NCBI GenBank assembly: GCA_030840645.1
Contig: JAVEEC010000051.1
Span: 33,326-97,325, forward strand
Origin: Frankiaceae bacterium
GTDB taxonomy: Bacteria; Actinomycetota; Actinomycetes; BP-191
Reading direction: 5' to 3'
Length of the DNA: 64,000 nt
The first letter of the stretch is position 1; every line of letters begins with the position of its first letter. Positions 55,668 to 64,000 of the stretch are shown here, piece after piece. The position numbers were made by a program, and so were the translations under genes. A model generated the notes under the pieces. It did not search any database. It saw only the letters and a program-made list of their open reading frames with translations, and was not told where the DNA came from.

Positions 55668-57694
55668 GCGGGGCCCGCCAGCGCCGCGAGCTCGGCCTGG
55701 ACGTCGACGTCGCCGGACGTACGCAGCCAGGTCCCGTCGGCGCCGAGCTCCCAGGCCAGCACGTCGGGCGCGGTGAGCCGGTCGAGGACCGACCCGAGCT
55801 GCGCCACGGCGGCCTCGTCGGTGACGCGGACCAGCGCCTCGACCCGGCGGTCGAGGTTGCGGTGCATGACGTCGGCGCTGCCGATCCAGAGCTCCTCGTC
55901 GCCGTCGGGTCCGAAGCCGAACACCCGCGAGTGCTCGAGGAACCGCCCGAGCACCGAGCGGACGGTGATGTTCTCCGACAACCCGGCGGCGCCGGGCCGC
56001 AGCGCGCACATGCCGCGCACCACGCACTGGACGAGGACACCTGCGTTGGACGCGTCGTACAGCGCGTCGATCACCTTCTCGTCGACGAGGCTGTTCAGCT
56101 TCAGCCGGATGCGCGAAGGCAGCCCGGCGCGGGCGCGGTCGGCCTGCGCGCCGATGCGTTCGATCAGGCCCTTCCTGATGCCGTCGGGCGCGACGAGCAG
56201 CGTGCGGTACTCGGTCTGCTGGCTGTAGCCGGTGAGCTCGTTGAACAGGTCGGTGAGGTCGGCGCCGACGTTCTCGTCGGCGGTGAGCAGGCCGAAGTCC
56301 TCGTACGTGCGCGCGGTGCGGCCGTTGTAGTTGCCGGTGCCGATGTGCGCGTACCGGCGCAGCCGGCCGCCCTCCTGGCGGACGACGAGCAGCACCTTGC
56401 AGTGCGTCTTGAGGCCGACGACGCCGTAGACGACGTGGCAGCCTGCGCGTTCCAGCTCGCGGGCCCAGCGGATGTTCGCCTGCTCGTCGAACCTCGCCTT
56501 GATCTCGACCAGCACCACGACCTGCTTGCCGGACTCGGCGGCGTCGACCAGCGCGTCCACGATCGGGGACTCACCTGACGTGCGGTACAGCGTCTGCTTG
56601 ATCGCGAGCACCTGCGGGTCGGCCGCGGCCGCCTCGACGAAGCGCTGCACCGAGGTCGCGAACGAGTCGTACGGGTGGTGCACGAGCAGGTCGCCCTCGC
56701 GCAGCGCCGCGAACACGTCCGCCTGCGGGTCGTCCGCCGCGAGCCGCGGCGGCGTCGCCGGGACGAACGGCTCGTCCTTCAGGTCCGGCCGGTCCAGGCC
56801 GGTGAGCGCGAACAACGCCGTCAGGTCGAGCAGCCCGGGCAGCCGGAGCACGTCGCGTTCGTCGATCTCCATCTCGCGGACGAGCAGCGACAGCACCTCG
56901 GCGCCGATGTCCTCCTGCACCTCCAGGCGGACGGCGGGGCCGAAGCGGCGGCGGGCCAGCTCGCGTTCCAGCGCCTGGAGCAGGTCGTCGGACTCGTCGT
57001 CGTCGAGCTCCAGGTCGGCGTTGCGGGTGACGCGGAACAGGTGGTGCTCCGCGACCTCCATGCCGGGGAACAGGTCGGGCAGGTGCGCCCCGATCAGCTC
57101 CTCGATCGGCACGAACCGCGCCTCCCCGACGGCCACCAGGCGGGGCAGCACCGGCGGCACCTTGACCCGGGCGAAGTGCTCGACGCGGGTCTTGGGGTCG
57201 CGCACGACCACCGCGAGGTTGAGGGACAGGCCGCTGATGTACGGGAACGGGTGCGCGGGGTCGACGGCGAGCGGCGTGAGGACGGGGAACACGCGTTCGG
57301 CGACGTACTCCGACATCTCCTTGCGCTCGGTCTCGGTGAGGTCCGCCCAGTGCACGATGGTGATGCCGGTCGCCGCGAGCGCGGGACAGACCTCGTCCAG
57401 GAAGAGCCGCGCGTGCCGTCGCGACAGGCGGCCCGCCACGTCGTTGATGGCTTCGAGCTGCTCGCGGCTGGTCAGCCCGTCGGCGCTGCGTACGCCGATG
57501 CCCGCGGCCTGGCGACGGCGCAGGCTCGCGACGCGGACCATGAAGAACTCGTCCAGGTTGTTGGCGAAGATCGCGAGGAACTTGGCGCGTTCGAGCAACG
57601 GCGTCCGCGGGTCCTCGGCCAGCTCCAGGACGCGGGCGTTGAACTCCAGCCACGACAGCTCGCGGTTGAGGAACCTGTCGTCCTGCTCGGCCAC
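55664..57694 (-). CDS. ppk1: Polyphosphate kinase 1
   Basis: [20 protein letters not shown], LIHxP-like [47 protein letters not shown]. Confidence 0.96.
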   Translation of the reverse strand: MAEQDDRFLNRELSWLEFNARVLELAEDPRTPLLERAKFLAIFANNLDEFFMVRVASLRRRQAAGIGVRSADGLTSREQLEAINDVAGRLSRRHARLFLDEVCPALAATGITIVHWADLTETERKEMSEYVAERVFPVLTPLAVDPAHPFPYISGLSLNLAVVVRDPKTRVEHFARVKVPPVLPRLVAVGEARFVPIEELIGAHLPDLFPGMEVAEHHLFRVTRNADLELDDDESDDLLQALERELARRRFGPAVRLEVQEDIGAEVLSLLVREMEIDERDVLRLPGLLDLTALFALTGLDRPDLKDEPFVPATPPRLAADDPQADVFAALREGDLLVHHPYDSFATSVQRFVEAAAADPQVLAIKQTLYRTSGESPIVDALVDAAESGKQVVVLVEIKARFDEQANIRWARELERAGCHVVYGVVGLKTHCKVLLVVRQEGGRLRRYAHIGTGNYNGRTARTYEDFGLLTADENVGADLTDLFNELTGYSQQTEYRTLLVAPDGIRKGLIERIGAQADRARAGLPSRIRLKLNSLVDEKVIDALYDASNAGVLVQCVVRGMCALRPGAAGLSENITVRSVLGRFLEHSRVFGFGPDGDEELWIGSADVMHRNLDRRVEALVRVTDEAAVAQLGSVLDRLTAPDVLAWELGADGTWLRTSGDVDVQAELAALAGPA

Positions 57695-57711
57695 CCGCCG
57701 AGTGTCCCACC

Positions 57712-57733
57712 AGCGGATGAACGCCCGGTGAAC
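57712..57733 (-). promoter_or_regulatory. PHO-box-like repeat upstream of ppk1
   Basis: Minus strand GTTCACCGGGC|GTTCATCCGCT, exact 11-nt periodicity. Confidence 0.6.
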
Positions 57734-57827
57734 GCCTCCCGCCGCCCGCCACCATCTGCCGAAAGTTCCCCGCCGCGTCACCGGGGCGCCATCGCGGCGT
57801 CGCCCCGGCCGCCTACGGTCTGCCACC

Positions 57828-58328
57828 GTGACCGAGCCGCGTTCGACGGATCAGGACCGCTGGGACCTCGTCTGGCCCCACTACGACGACCTGCTGCGGG
57901 TGGCGCGCCGCCGCACGCCGTGCGCGGCCGACGCGGAGGACTGCGTGTCCGAGGCGATGCTGCGCACGGTGCTCCACCCGGGCCTCGACGTCGCCCGGGT
58001 GGGCGCGTTCCTGACCGCCGTGACGGTCCGGGTCTGCGCCGACCTGCACCGCGACCGGGCCAGGTCCGCGCGCGCGGCCGCTGTGCGCAGCGGCGACGAC
58101 CGGCTGGTGCCCACCCCGGAGGCGGTCGTGTGCGACCGGGCCGAGGCGACGTGGCTGGCCGGGCTGCTCTGCCGTTCGCTGTCGGCCCGCGAGGAGGCGG
58201 CGCTGCGGGCCCGGGCGGCGGGCGTCCCGCCGCGCGAAGCGGGGGCCGCGCTCGGCGTCTCGGTGAAGGCCGCGGACGCCGCACTGACCCGCGCGCGGAG
58301 CAAGGCCAGGCCGGTCCTGACCGGCTGA
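57828..58328 (+). CDS. RNA polymerase sigma factor, sigma-70/ECF-like
   Basis: [14 protein letters not shown] region-2-like; [42 protein letters not shown] region-4-like. Confidence 0.8.
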   Translation: MTEPRSTDQDRWDLVWPHYDDLLRVARRRTPCAADAEDCVSEAMLRTVLHPGLDVARVGAFLTAVTVRVCADLHRDRARSARAAAVRSGDDRLVPTPEAVVCDRAEATWLAGLLCRSLSAREEAALRARAAGVPPREAGAALGVSVKAADAALTRARSKARPVLTG

Positions 58329-58332
58329 GCCC

Positions 58333-61212
58333 TCACCGGGCACGGACGACCCGGGTCCGCCGCTGCCAGACCGCCGCGCCGGCCGCCATCGCGGTCAGCA
58401 TCGACGCGGCGAGCAGCTCCTCGCCGGCCTGCGGCTGGTGCTCCTGCTCGTCCTGCGCGACGGTCGCGAGCTGGCTCTGCTGCTCCTGCTCGTCGGAGAG
58501 TCCGCCGACCGGCGCCTGCGCGCCGGGGACGGGCAGCACGAGGGGTACGGCGGGCGCGACGCCGGGCGCGGGGGGCGCGGGCGGAGCCGGTGGCACCTGG
58601 CCCGGCGGGGCGGGCACGTGCGGCAGCGGCGGCGGGGGCACGCGCGGGACCGGTGGCCGCTTCGGTGGCACGACGAACGGCACGAACGACCGCCACCCGG
58701 CGCTGCCGAGATATGGCGCCGCCCCGGGGAACGACGCCGCCACCACGTGCTCGCGCCCGGCGGCCGGCCGATCGCCGGCGCAGGCAACGCCGTCGGGTCC
58801 TGTCCTCGCCTCCCGCGGCGCGGCGCCGTCGACAGCGATGGCGAGCCGCTGCCCCGCGACCGGTGCGGCCGGGCCGGTCACGGTGAGCCGCGCGCAGGCC
58901 CGCGTCCCCGCAACGACGGTCGTGGTTGTCGGGACGTCGCACGACACGTCGTTGCCCGGGACGACGTACGGCGTCAGCGTCGCGCCCGCGCGGTGCCAGA
59001 CCGCGACCGACGGCGCGAACGTCACCGGGTCGCACGCGAGCTGGGCCATCCCGCCGGAGGCCTTCGCGGCGCCGACCGCGGCGGCGCCGTACGTCCCCGC
59101 GACCGTGCAGGACGCGAGGTCGTAGTCGACGAGGCTCGCCCCGGTGCCGGTGTCCGCGTCGACGAGGAGCAGCGCGCGGCCGCCGTCGACGTCGGTCCAC
59201 GACGTGACCGGCCAGCCGTACCCGTAGCCGCGGAACGGCGCCAGCAGCGCGCACGGCCCGGCGTCCGCGTCGGGCACGCCGTCCGGCGTCATCACCACGG
59301 GCCGCGCCTGCTGGCAGGCGGCGATCCGGTCGTTCTCCGGGTCCCAAGCGAGCAGCTCCATGCCCGCGCCGAGGTTGCGGTGCGGGAGGCACCGCCCGGT
59401 CGCGAACGCGAGCCTGGCCGTCGGCCGCGCCGCGTGCAGCGCGACCGAGAACACGGCGGCCGGGTTGCCCTCGGCGACGACCGCGCCCGTCACGTCGGCG
59501 AGCGAGAACCACAGGACGTCCCTCGCGGCGTCGTACGTCGCCGCGTCGATCCGCACCCGCGCGGGGTCGAGCGTCGGCGTCCCGCGCGGCCGCATGCCGG
59601 GGTCCGCGGTGTGTGTCCGCGCCGTCAGCACGGCGGCCCGGCGCAGGTCGTCGCCGTCGAACGCGATGGCGACCGAGCCGAGGTTGCGGCAGGTGCGCGG
59701 GTCGACCCGGTGCAGGACGCCGCCGTCCACGCCGCCGTAGAGCAGCGCCGCGCCGTCGAACGCCACCCCCGCGCCCGCCGGCGCGCCGGCCAGGGCACAG
59801 GGCGCGCGCGGCACCAGGTCGCACCTGCCCGCCGGCAGGCAGGCGGCGGGCCGCCCGCCCGGGTCCGCCGTCGGTGCCAGGTCCGCGCCGCGCGCAGGCG
59901 GCCGGTAGCGGACGGTCCGCCAGACGTAGCGGTGCTCGCCGGACCCGCCACCGCAACGGTCCACCGGGCCCTGCCAGGTGAACGCGTCGACGCAGTGGAC
60001 CGCGTACGACACGTAGACGTCGCCGTTCGCCGTCGCCTGCGCCTCGCCGACGACGTACCCGTAGTCGGGCGGCAGCCCGGGCGCGACGGTGCGCGACGAC
60101 CGGAGCGTGCGGAACGCGTCGTCGGAGAAGAACGCGCGCATCTCGTTGCCCTCGAACGACCCGCCGAAGCCGACCGCGCCGAGCGTCACGAGCCGACCGG
60201 ACGGCAGCGCCGTGAGGGCCGAGCGCTCGGTCTTCCAGTACCGGCCCGCGTCGGCCCACGCGGTCGTCCCCCCGTCGGCGCTGACGCGGTCGCCGCCGGT
60301 GATGTTGTCCCGCTCGTAGAGGAGGGCTCCGCCGCGGGGACCCGCCGTGATGCCGACCTGGTCGAACAGCGTCGGCGGCGCGGACCCGGTCTTGCTGAAC
60401 GTCGCGCCGCCGTCGGACGTCGTGAGGACGTCGCCCTCCTGCGCGTGCAGTGCGCCGAGGTTGACGGCGTCGTAGACGAACGGCTGCTCCGGGTGCCCGG
60501 CGCGCAGCAGCACCTTGAACACGCTGCGCGCCATGGTCTCCTGGGGGATCGCGCAACGCCGCCACGTCGCGCCGCCGTCGGCGCTGCGCCACAGCGCGAC
60601 CAGGCCGACGAAGTCCTCGCCGTTGTTGACGTTGTGGTTGTCGCACGCGGGCGAGGCCGAGGCGAGGGTCCGGCAGGGCAGCGTCACGACGTAGAGGTGC
60701 CGCGCGTCCCCTGGCGCGTAGCCGATCGAGTGCGCGTGCTCGTTCTCGATGCCGCCCGTCGCGGCGCGCCAGGTCGCGCCCGCGTCGTCGCTGCGCAGGA
60801 CGCCCGCGCCGACGCCGTCCTCGGTGAGCAGCACCACACCCGGCGCGGGGACGTAGAGCCGCAGCGCCGTGAACGCCGCCTCGCGGCGCAGCACCGTCGC
60901 CCACGACCGGCCGCCGTCGAGGCTGCGCTGCACGACGTTGCGGTCGGTGAAGTGCGCGGCCGGCGTGCCGATGCGGAACACCCGGCACGGCTGGTACGGG
61001 TCGACGACGAGCGCGTAGTGCGGGTGGCCGTGCAGCAGCCACGCCTCGTACGACTCCGGGTACGTCACGTCGTCGGTCGCGACGACGGTCCACGAGTCGG
61101 GCGCGGCGGCCGGCGTCACGCAGCCCGCGACGCGGGTGCCGCCGGACGCGACGGCGGACAGCAACAGCACGGCGGCGCAGGCGAGCAGCGCGGCGACCCG
61201 GCGAGACCTCAT
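58333..61212 (-). CDS. Large secreted BNR/sialidase-repeat-like protein with C-terminal TM anchor
   Basis: Repeated RSLDGGRSWATV, RSDDAGATWRA, RSADGGATWRR, TTSDGGATFSK; C-terminal hydrophobic + basic tail. Confidence 0.7.
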   Translation of the reverse strand: MRSRRVAALLACAAVLLLSAVASGGTRVAGCVTPAAAPDSWTVVATDDVTYPESYEAWLLHGHPHYALVVDPYQPCRVFRIGTPAAHFTDRNVVQRSLDGGRSWATVLRREAAFTALRLYVPAPGVVLLTEDGVGAGVLRSDDAGATWRAATGGIENEHAHSIGYAPGDARHLYVVTLPCRTLASASPACDNHNVNNGEDFVGLVALWRSADGGATWRRCAIPQETMARSVFKVLLRAGHPEQPFVYDAVNLGALHAQEGDVLTTSDGGATFSKTGSAPPTLFDQVGITAGPRGGALLYERDNITGGDRVSADGGTTAWADAGRYWKTERSALTALPSGRLVTLGAVGFGGSFEGNEMRAFFSDDAFRTLRSSRTVAPGLPPDYGYVVGEAQATANGDVYVSYAVHCVDAFTWQGPVDRCGGGSGEHRYVWRTVRYRPPARGADLAPTADPGGRPAACLPAGRCDLVPRAPCALAGAPAGAGVAFDGAALLYGGVDGGVLHRVDPRTCRNLGSVAIAFDGDDLRRAAVLTARTHTADPGMRPRGTPTLDPARVRIDAATYDAARDVLWFSLADVTGAVVAEGNPAAVFSVALHAARPTARLAFATGRCLPHRNLGAGMELLAWDPENDRIAACQQARPVVMTPDGVPDADAGPCALLAPFRGYGYGWPVTSWTDVDGGRALLLVDADTGTGASLVDYDLASCTVAGTYGAAAVGAAKASGGMAQLACDPVTFAPSVAVWHRAGATLTPYVVPGNDVSCDVPTTTTVVAGTRACARLTVTGPAAPVAGQRLAIAVDGAAPREARTGPDGVACAGDRPAAGREHVVAASFPGAAPYLGSAGWRSFVPFVVPPKRPPVPRVPPPPLPHVPAPPGQVPPAPPAPPAPGVAPAVPLVLPVPGAQAPVGGLSDEQEQQSQLATVAQDEQEHQPQAGEELLAASMLTAMAAGAAVWQRRTRVVRAR

Positions 61213-61238
61213 CTGGGCGAACCCTCCCTGAACGTGCC

Positions 61239-61275
61239 TGTGCGGCACCGGCGGGGGAGGGCCGGTGCCGCACAG
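61239..61275 (-). terminator. Perfect 15-bp stem, 7-nt loop terminator-like hairpin
   Basis: ctgtgcggcaccggc-gggggag-gccggtgccgcacag, just 3' of the 61295-61786 gene. Confidence 0.6.
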
Positions 61276-61294
61276 GGTGGAACGAGGAACGTCG

Positions 61295-61786
61295 TTACGG
61301 GATCAGCCCCAGGACGGCGTCGATCGCGTCCGCCACGTCCTCCTGGTCCGCGCGGCAACCGTCGCGCGAGGTGTTGTTCCACGGGCCGGTGCTGTCGCCG
61401 CAGGCGAGCGGGAGCGGCGCCGCGATCGGGTTGTTGTTGGTGCCGTAGCAGCCGCCCGAGTTGGTGCCGGTGCCGGCCTCGTTGCCGTCGGGGGTCGCCG
61501 GGCCGCAGGGGCTCTTGGTGCCGTTCTCGTAGTTGGAGACCGCGACGTAGCCGAACGCGTCGCTCGAGCCGACGGCGTAGACCTCGGTGCCGCTCGCGCC
61601 GACCTCGGTGTAGCCGAGGCCGCTCACGCAGACGCCCGCGACCGAGTCGGTGGTCCGGCCCTGGCCCGGGCCCTCGACGACGCCGTTGCAGGCGACCGGG
61701 GTCGTGGCGTTGGCCGCGGCCGGGACGACGAGCGCGAACGCCAGGCCGAGACCGGCGGTCGCCGCCAGCTTGCTGAGGGAGTACAT
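61295..61786 (-). CDS. Secreted hypothetical protein
   Basis: Signal peptide MYSLSKLAATAGLGLAFALVVPAAANA. Confidence 0.6.
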   Translation of the reverse strand: MYSLSKLAATAGLGLAFALVVPAAANATTPVACNGVVEGPGQGRTTDSVAGVCVSGLGYTEVGASGTEVYAVGSSDAFGYVAVSNYENGTKSPCGPATPDGNEAGTGTNSGGCYGTNNNPIAAPLPLACGDSTGPWNNTSRDGCRADQEDVADAIDAVLGLIP

Positions 61787-61887
61787 GTGGTTCCTCTCGC
61801 GTAGGGATCCGGCGGGGTTCCCCGCCACCCGCTCTACGCGCGGGCAGGCGGCGCGACCGCGCCGCCCGGCGAGAATTGACCGGATGT

Positions 61888-62514
61888 TCACGCGCCCGCC
61901 ACGTCGCCGCCGACGCGAACGCACGACGGCCAGCCGACCTTGTACGTCGCGGTGCTCGTCGCCGTGTCGACGGCGTCGCCGACCACCTGACCCGTCGACG
62001 CCGCGCCCACCCAGCGCTTGGTCGTGACGGCGAAGCCGCTGACGACCGTGCCGGCCTTCAGCCCGGCGAGGCCCGCCTCCGCGAGCGGCACGGTGACGCG
62101 GATCTCGGCGGTCGCGGTGTCGACCGTGCCGGCGTCCGCGGCGGCGCCGCTGCCCCACGTGTTGCCGCGCGGGGTGAGCAGCACGGGGACCGTCGTCCTC
62201 TTCCCCGCGGCGGTGTACGCCAGGGCGAACCACCGGCCCGCCGGCGACAGCGGGTCGGTGTTGTTCAGCCCGGGCAGCCGGAACACGACGGTCGCCTGGG
62301 TCGCGTTCGTCGCGAGGTCGGCGCTGACCACGTCGAGGCCGGTGTCGCCTTGGGCGTTGGTCACCGCCCCGGCGACGCCCCTAGCGTCGCCCTGCGAGTC
62401 GGTGACCAGGCGGCAGGTCGGCTTCGGCTTCGGCGGCTTGCGGCCCGCGGCGTTCGCCACGGTGAACGGCGCCGCCGCGAGCAGCGCGGCGAGGACGAGC
62501 GGGAGGCGGCGCAT
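61888..62514 (-). CDS. Secreted hypothetical protein
   Basis: Signal peptide MRRLPLVLAALLAAAPFTVANAA; coupled to the next gene. Confidence 0.6.
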   Translation of the reverse strand: MRRLPLVLAALLAAAPFTVANAAGRKPPKPKPTCRLVTDSQGDARGVAGAVTNAQGDTGLDVVSADLATNATQATVVFRLPGLNNTDPLSPAGRWFALAYTAAGKRTTVPVLLTPRGNTWGSGAAADAGTVDTATAEIRVTVPLAEAGLAGLKAGTVVSGFAVTTKRWVGAASTGQVVGDAVDTATSTATYKVGWPSCVRVGGDVAGA

Positions 62515-63788
62515 CAGACCAGCGCCCCCCACCGGCGGACGAGCGGCGAGTCCGCCAGCTCGCGCCAGAACGGGTCCTCGGCCGCCATCCCCGTCGCGTC
62601 CGAGCAGAGGTGCGGCCCCGGGTCGAGGACGGCCGGCAGCCGCGGCGCGGAGCGCGGGTGCGCGAAGTCGAACGACTCGGCGAGGTTGCGCGCCGCCGCG
62701 TCGCGGGCGGTCAGCGGGTCGAGGCCGAACCGCCACTCGACCATCTTCAGGATCGACGTGTGGTCGTAGACCTCGTGGCCGACGTAGCCCCTGCGGGCGA
62801 ACGGCGACACCACGACCGCCGGCACCCGGAAGCCCGCCTGCGCGTGGTCCGGGTCGCCGTCCGGCAGCACCGGCGGCACGACGTGGTCGAAGAAGCCGCC
62901 CCACTCGTCGTACGTGATGACGAGGGCGGTGCTCGACCACTGCGGCGACGACGTCAGCGCGCGGACGACGTTGCTCATCAGCGCCTGGCCGCGGCGGATG
63001 TCGGCGTGCGGGTGGTCGTCGTTCGAGCCGCCCTGGTCCTCGCCGAGGAAGAACGGGTCGAGGTACGAGTACGCCGGCAGCGTCCCGCTCGCGGCCTGCG
63101 CGAAGAACTGGCCGAACGGCTTCGCGGCCGACGCGTACCGCTCGCCGTAGAGCGCCAGGACCGGCAGGTCGCTGAAGTAGTACGTCGCCGGCACGCCCTT
63201 GGCGGCGAGGCGGTCCCAGATCGTCGGCATCGCGCTGACGTCGGTGGTGTTGGTCAGCCGGTCGGTCGCCGCGGAGTGGGTGTAGAGGCGGTTCGGGTAG
63301 GTCGGCCCGAGGATCGAGCAGAAGTACCTGTCGAACGTCGTGAACTCCCGCACCAGTGGCCCGAGCAACGCGAGGTCCGCCTCCTCGTAGTAGCCGAGCG
63401 CGAAGTCGTCGTTGGCGCCCTTCCGGAAGCCGTCGCACGCGCCGCCGGCGAGCTGGAGCCGGCCGCCCTCTACCGAGTGGTCGGGGTCGGTGAACCCGCA
63501 GCCCTGCCAGTCGGTGAGGTGGTGCGTCGCGTGCGGCTGCCCGGCGTCGTCGAGGTACGTCAGCCCAGCCTGACGGCCGTCGGCGCCGGGCAGCCAGCCG
63601 AGGTAGTGGTCGAACGACCGGTTCTCCATGCAGAGCACGACGATGTTGTCGAGGCCGCAGGTGCGCGGGTCCGGCAGCCGGCGCAGGTGCTGGCGCGGCG
63701 GCCGCGACCCGGCGGCCGAGGCGCCGGAGGCGAGCAGCGCACCGGCGGCGAGGCCGGTGCCGAGGAACGTACGACGCGAGATCGGCAT
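62514..63788 (-). CDS. Phospholipase C/phosphoesterase family, Tat-type signal
   Basis: SRRTFLGTGLAAGALLASG, IVVLCMENRSFDHYLGWLPG, YDEWGGFFDHVVPP. Confidence 0.9.
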   Translation of the reverse strand: MPISRRTFLGTGLAAGALLASGASAAGSRPPRQHLRRLPDPRTCGLDNIVVLCMENRSFDHYLGWLPGADGRQAGLTYLDDAGQPHATHHLTDWQGCGFTDPDHSVEGGRLQLAGGACDGFRKGANDDFALGYYEEADLALLGPLVREFTTFDRYFCSILGPTYPNRLYTHSAATDRLTNTTDVSAMPTIWDRLAAKGVPATYYFSDLPVLALYGERYASAAKPFGQFFAQAASGTLPAYSYLDPFFLGEDQGGSNDDHPHADIRRGQALMSNVVRALTSSPQWSSTALVITYDEWGGFFDHVVPPVLPDGDPDHAQAGFRVPAVVVSPFARRGYVGHEVYDHTSILKMVEWRFGLDPLTARDAAARNLAESFDFAHPRSAPRLPAVLDPGPHLCSDATGMAAEDPFWRELADSPLVRRWGALV

Positions 63789-63828
63789 GGCGGCGACGTT
63801 AGGGACCTGTGACGACGCGCACCCCAAC

Positions 63829-63861
63829 CCCCGGTGAACTCCGGGGAAAGCCCCGGGGAAC
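63829..63861 (-). promoter_or_regulatory. PHO-box-like triple 11-nt repeat
   Basis: Minus strand GTTCCCCGGGG|CTTTCCCCGGA|GTTCACCGGGG. Confidence 0.55.
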
Positions 63862-63873
63862 TCTCCGCACCAC

Positions 63874-63896
63874 CTCGTTCTGTGAAGATCACCACG
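63874..63896. repeat. 23-bp exact repeat CTCGTTCTGTGAAGATCACCACG (other copy 2785-2807)
   Basis: Identical sequence at both positions, same orientation. Confidence 0.7.
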
Positions 63897-63904
63897 CGGC
63901 GGTC

Positions 63905-64000
63905 TCAACCGGTCAGTGCAACGAGGACCTCGTTGAGCTTTTCGGATGGTGTCATTGATCCGAGGGTTTTGCGGGGTCTGCCGTTGAGGCTGTCGGCGGC
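63905..64000 (-). mobile_element. IS30-family transposase C-terminus (truncated by window end)
   Basis: AADSLNGRPRKTLGSMTPSEKLNEVLVALTG*, typical IS30 LNxRPRKTLG..TP.E ending. Confidence 0.85.

Noticed and set aside
58438-61776. 1112-aa plus-strand ORF opposite the BNR-repeat protein
   Set aside because: Antisense shadow ORF of a gene with signal peptide and recognisable repeats; low-complexity Arg-rich translation.

Overview
64-kb high-GC actinobacterial chromosomal window, densely coding on both strands, with about 65 supportable genes. The backbone is recognisable actinobacterial core: M48 protease, SufS-like PLP enzyme, dodecin, HTH-HbhA pair, an asparaginase/HD-GYP/response-regulator/RsiG-like/BKACE operon, Bcp, YgfZ, Fur, class IV aminotransferase, UXS, thiX/DUF4395/sulfurtransferase/DUF1416 with a Cys-containing leader peptide, GlnR-like regulator, PhoX and other phosphatases, an ArsR/MIP/ArsC cassette, a MacB-type exporter, and ppk1/MutT1-like/Ppx. 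Accessory content includes: (i) a ~6.4-kb island (about 30.03-36.46 kb) with a truncated tyrosine-recombinase remnant, att-like repeats at both ends, a 703-aa Zn-ribbon + PD-(D/E)XK-like protein and two TIR-domain genes, one membrane-anchored; (ii) an orphan RiPP/lanthipeptide-precursor-like gene next to a 6-Cys secreted peptide (24.2-24.6 kb); (iii) a 12-codon micro-ORF with a near-complete anti-SD match and a promoter-like sequence; (iv) PHO-box-like 11-nt repeats before three phosphate-related transcription units. No tRNA, rRNA or CRISPR array was seen. All calls come from reading the sequence; no database search was run.
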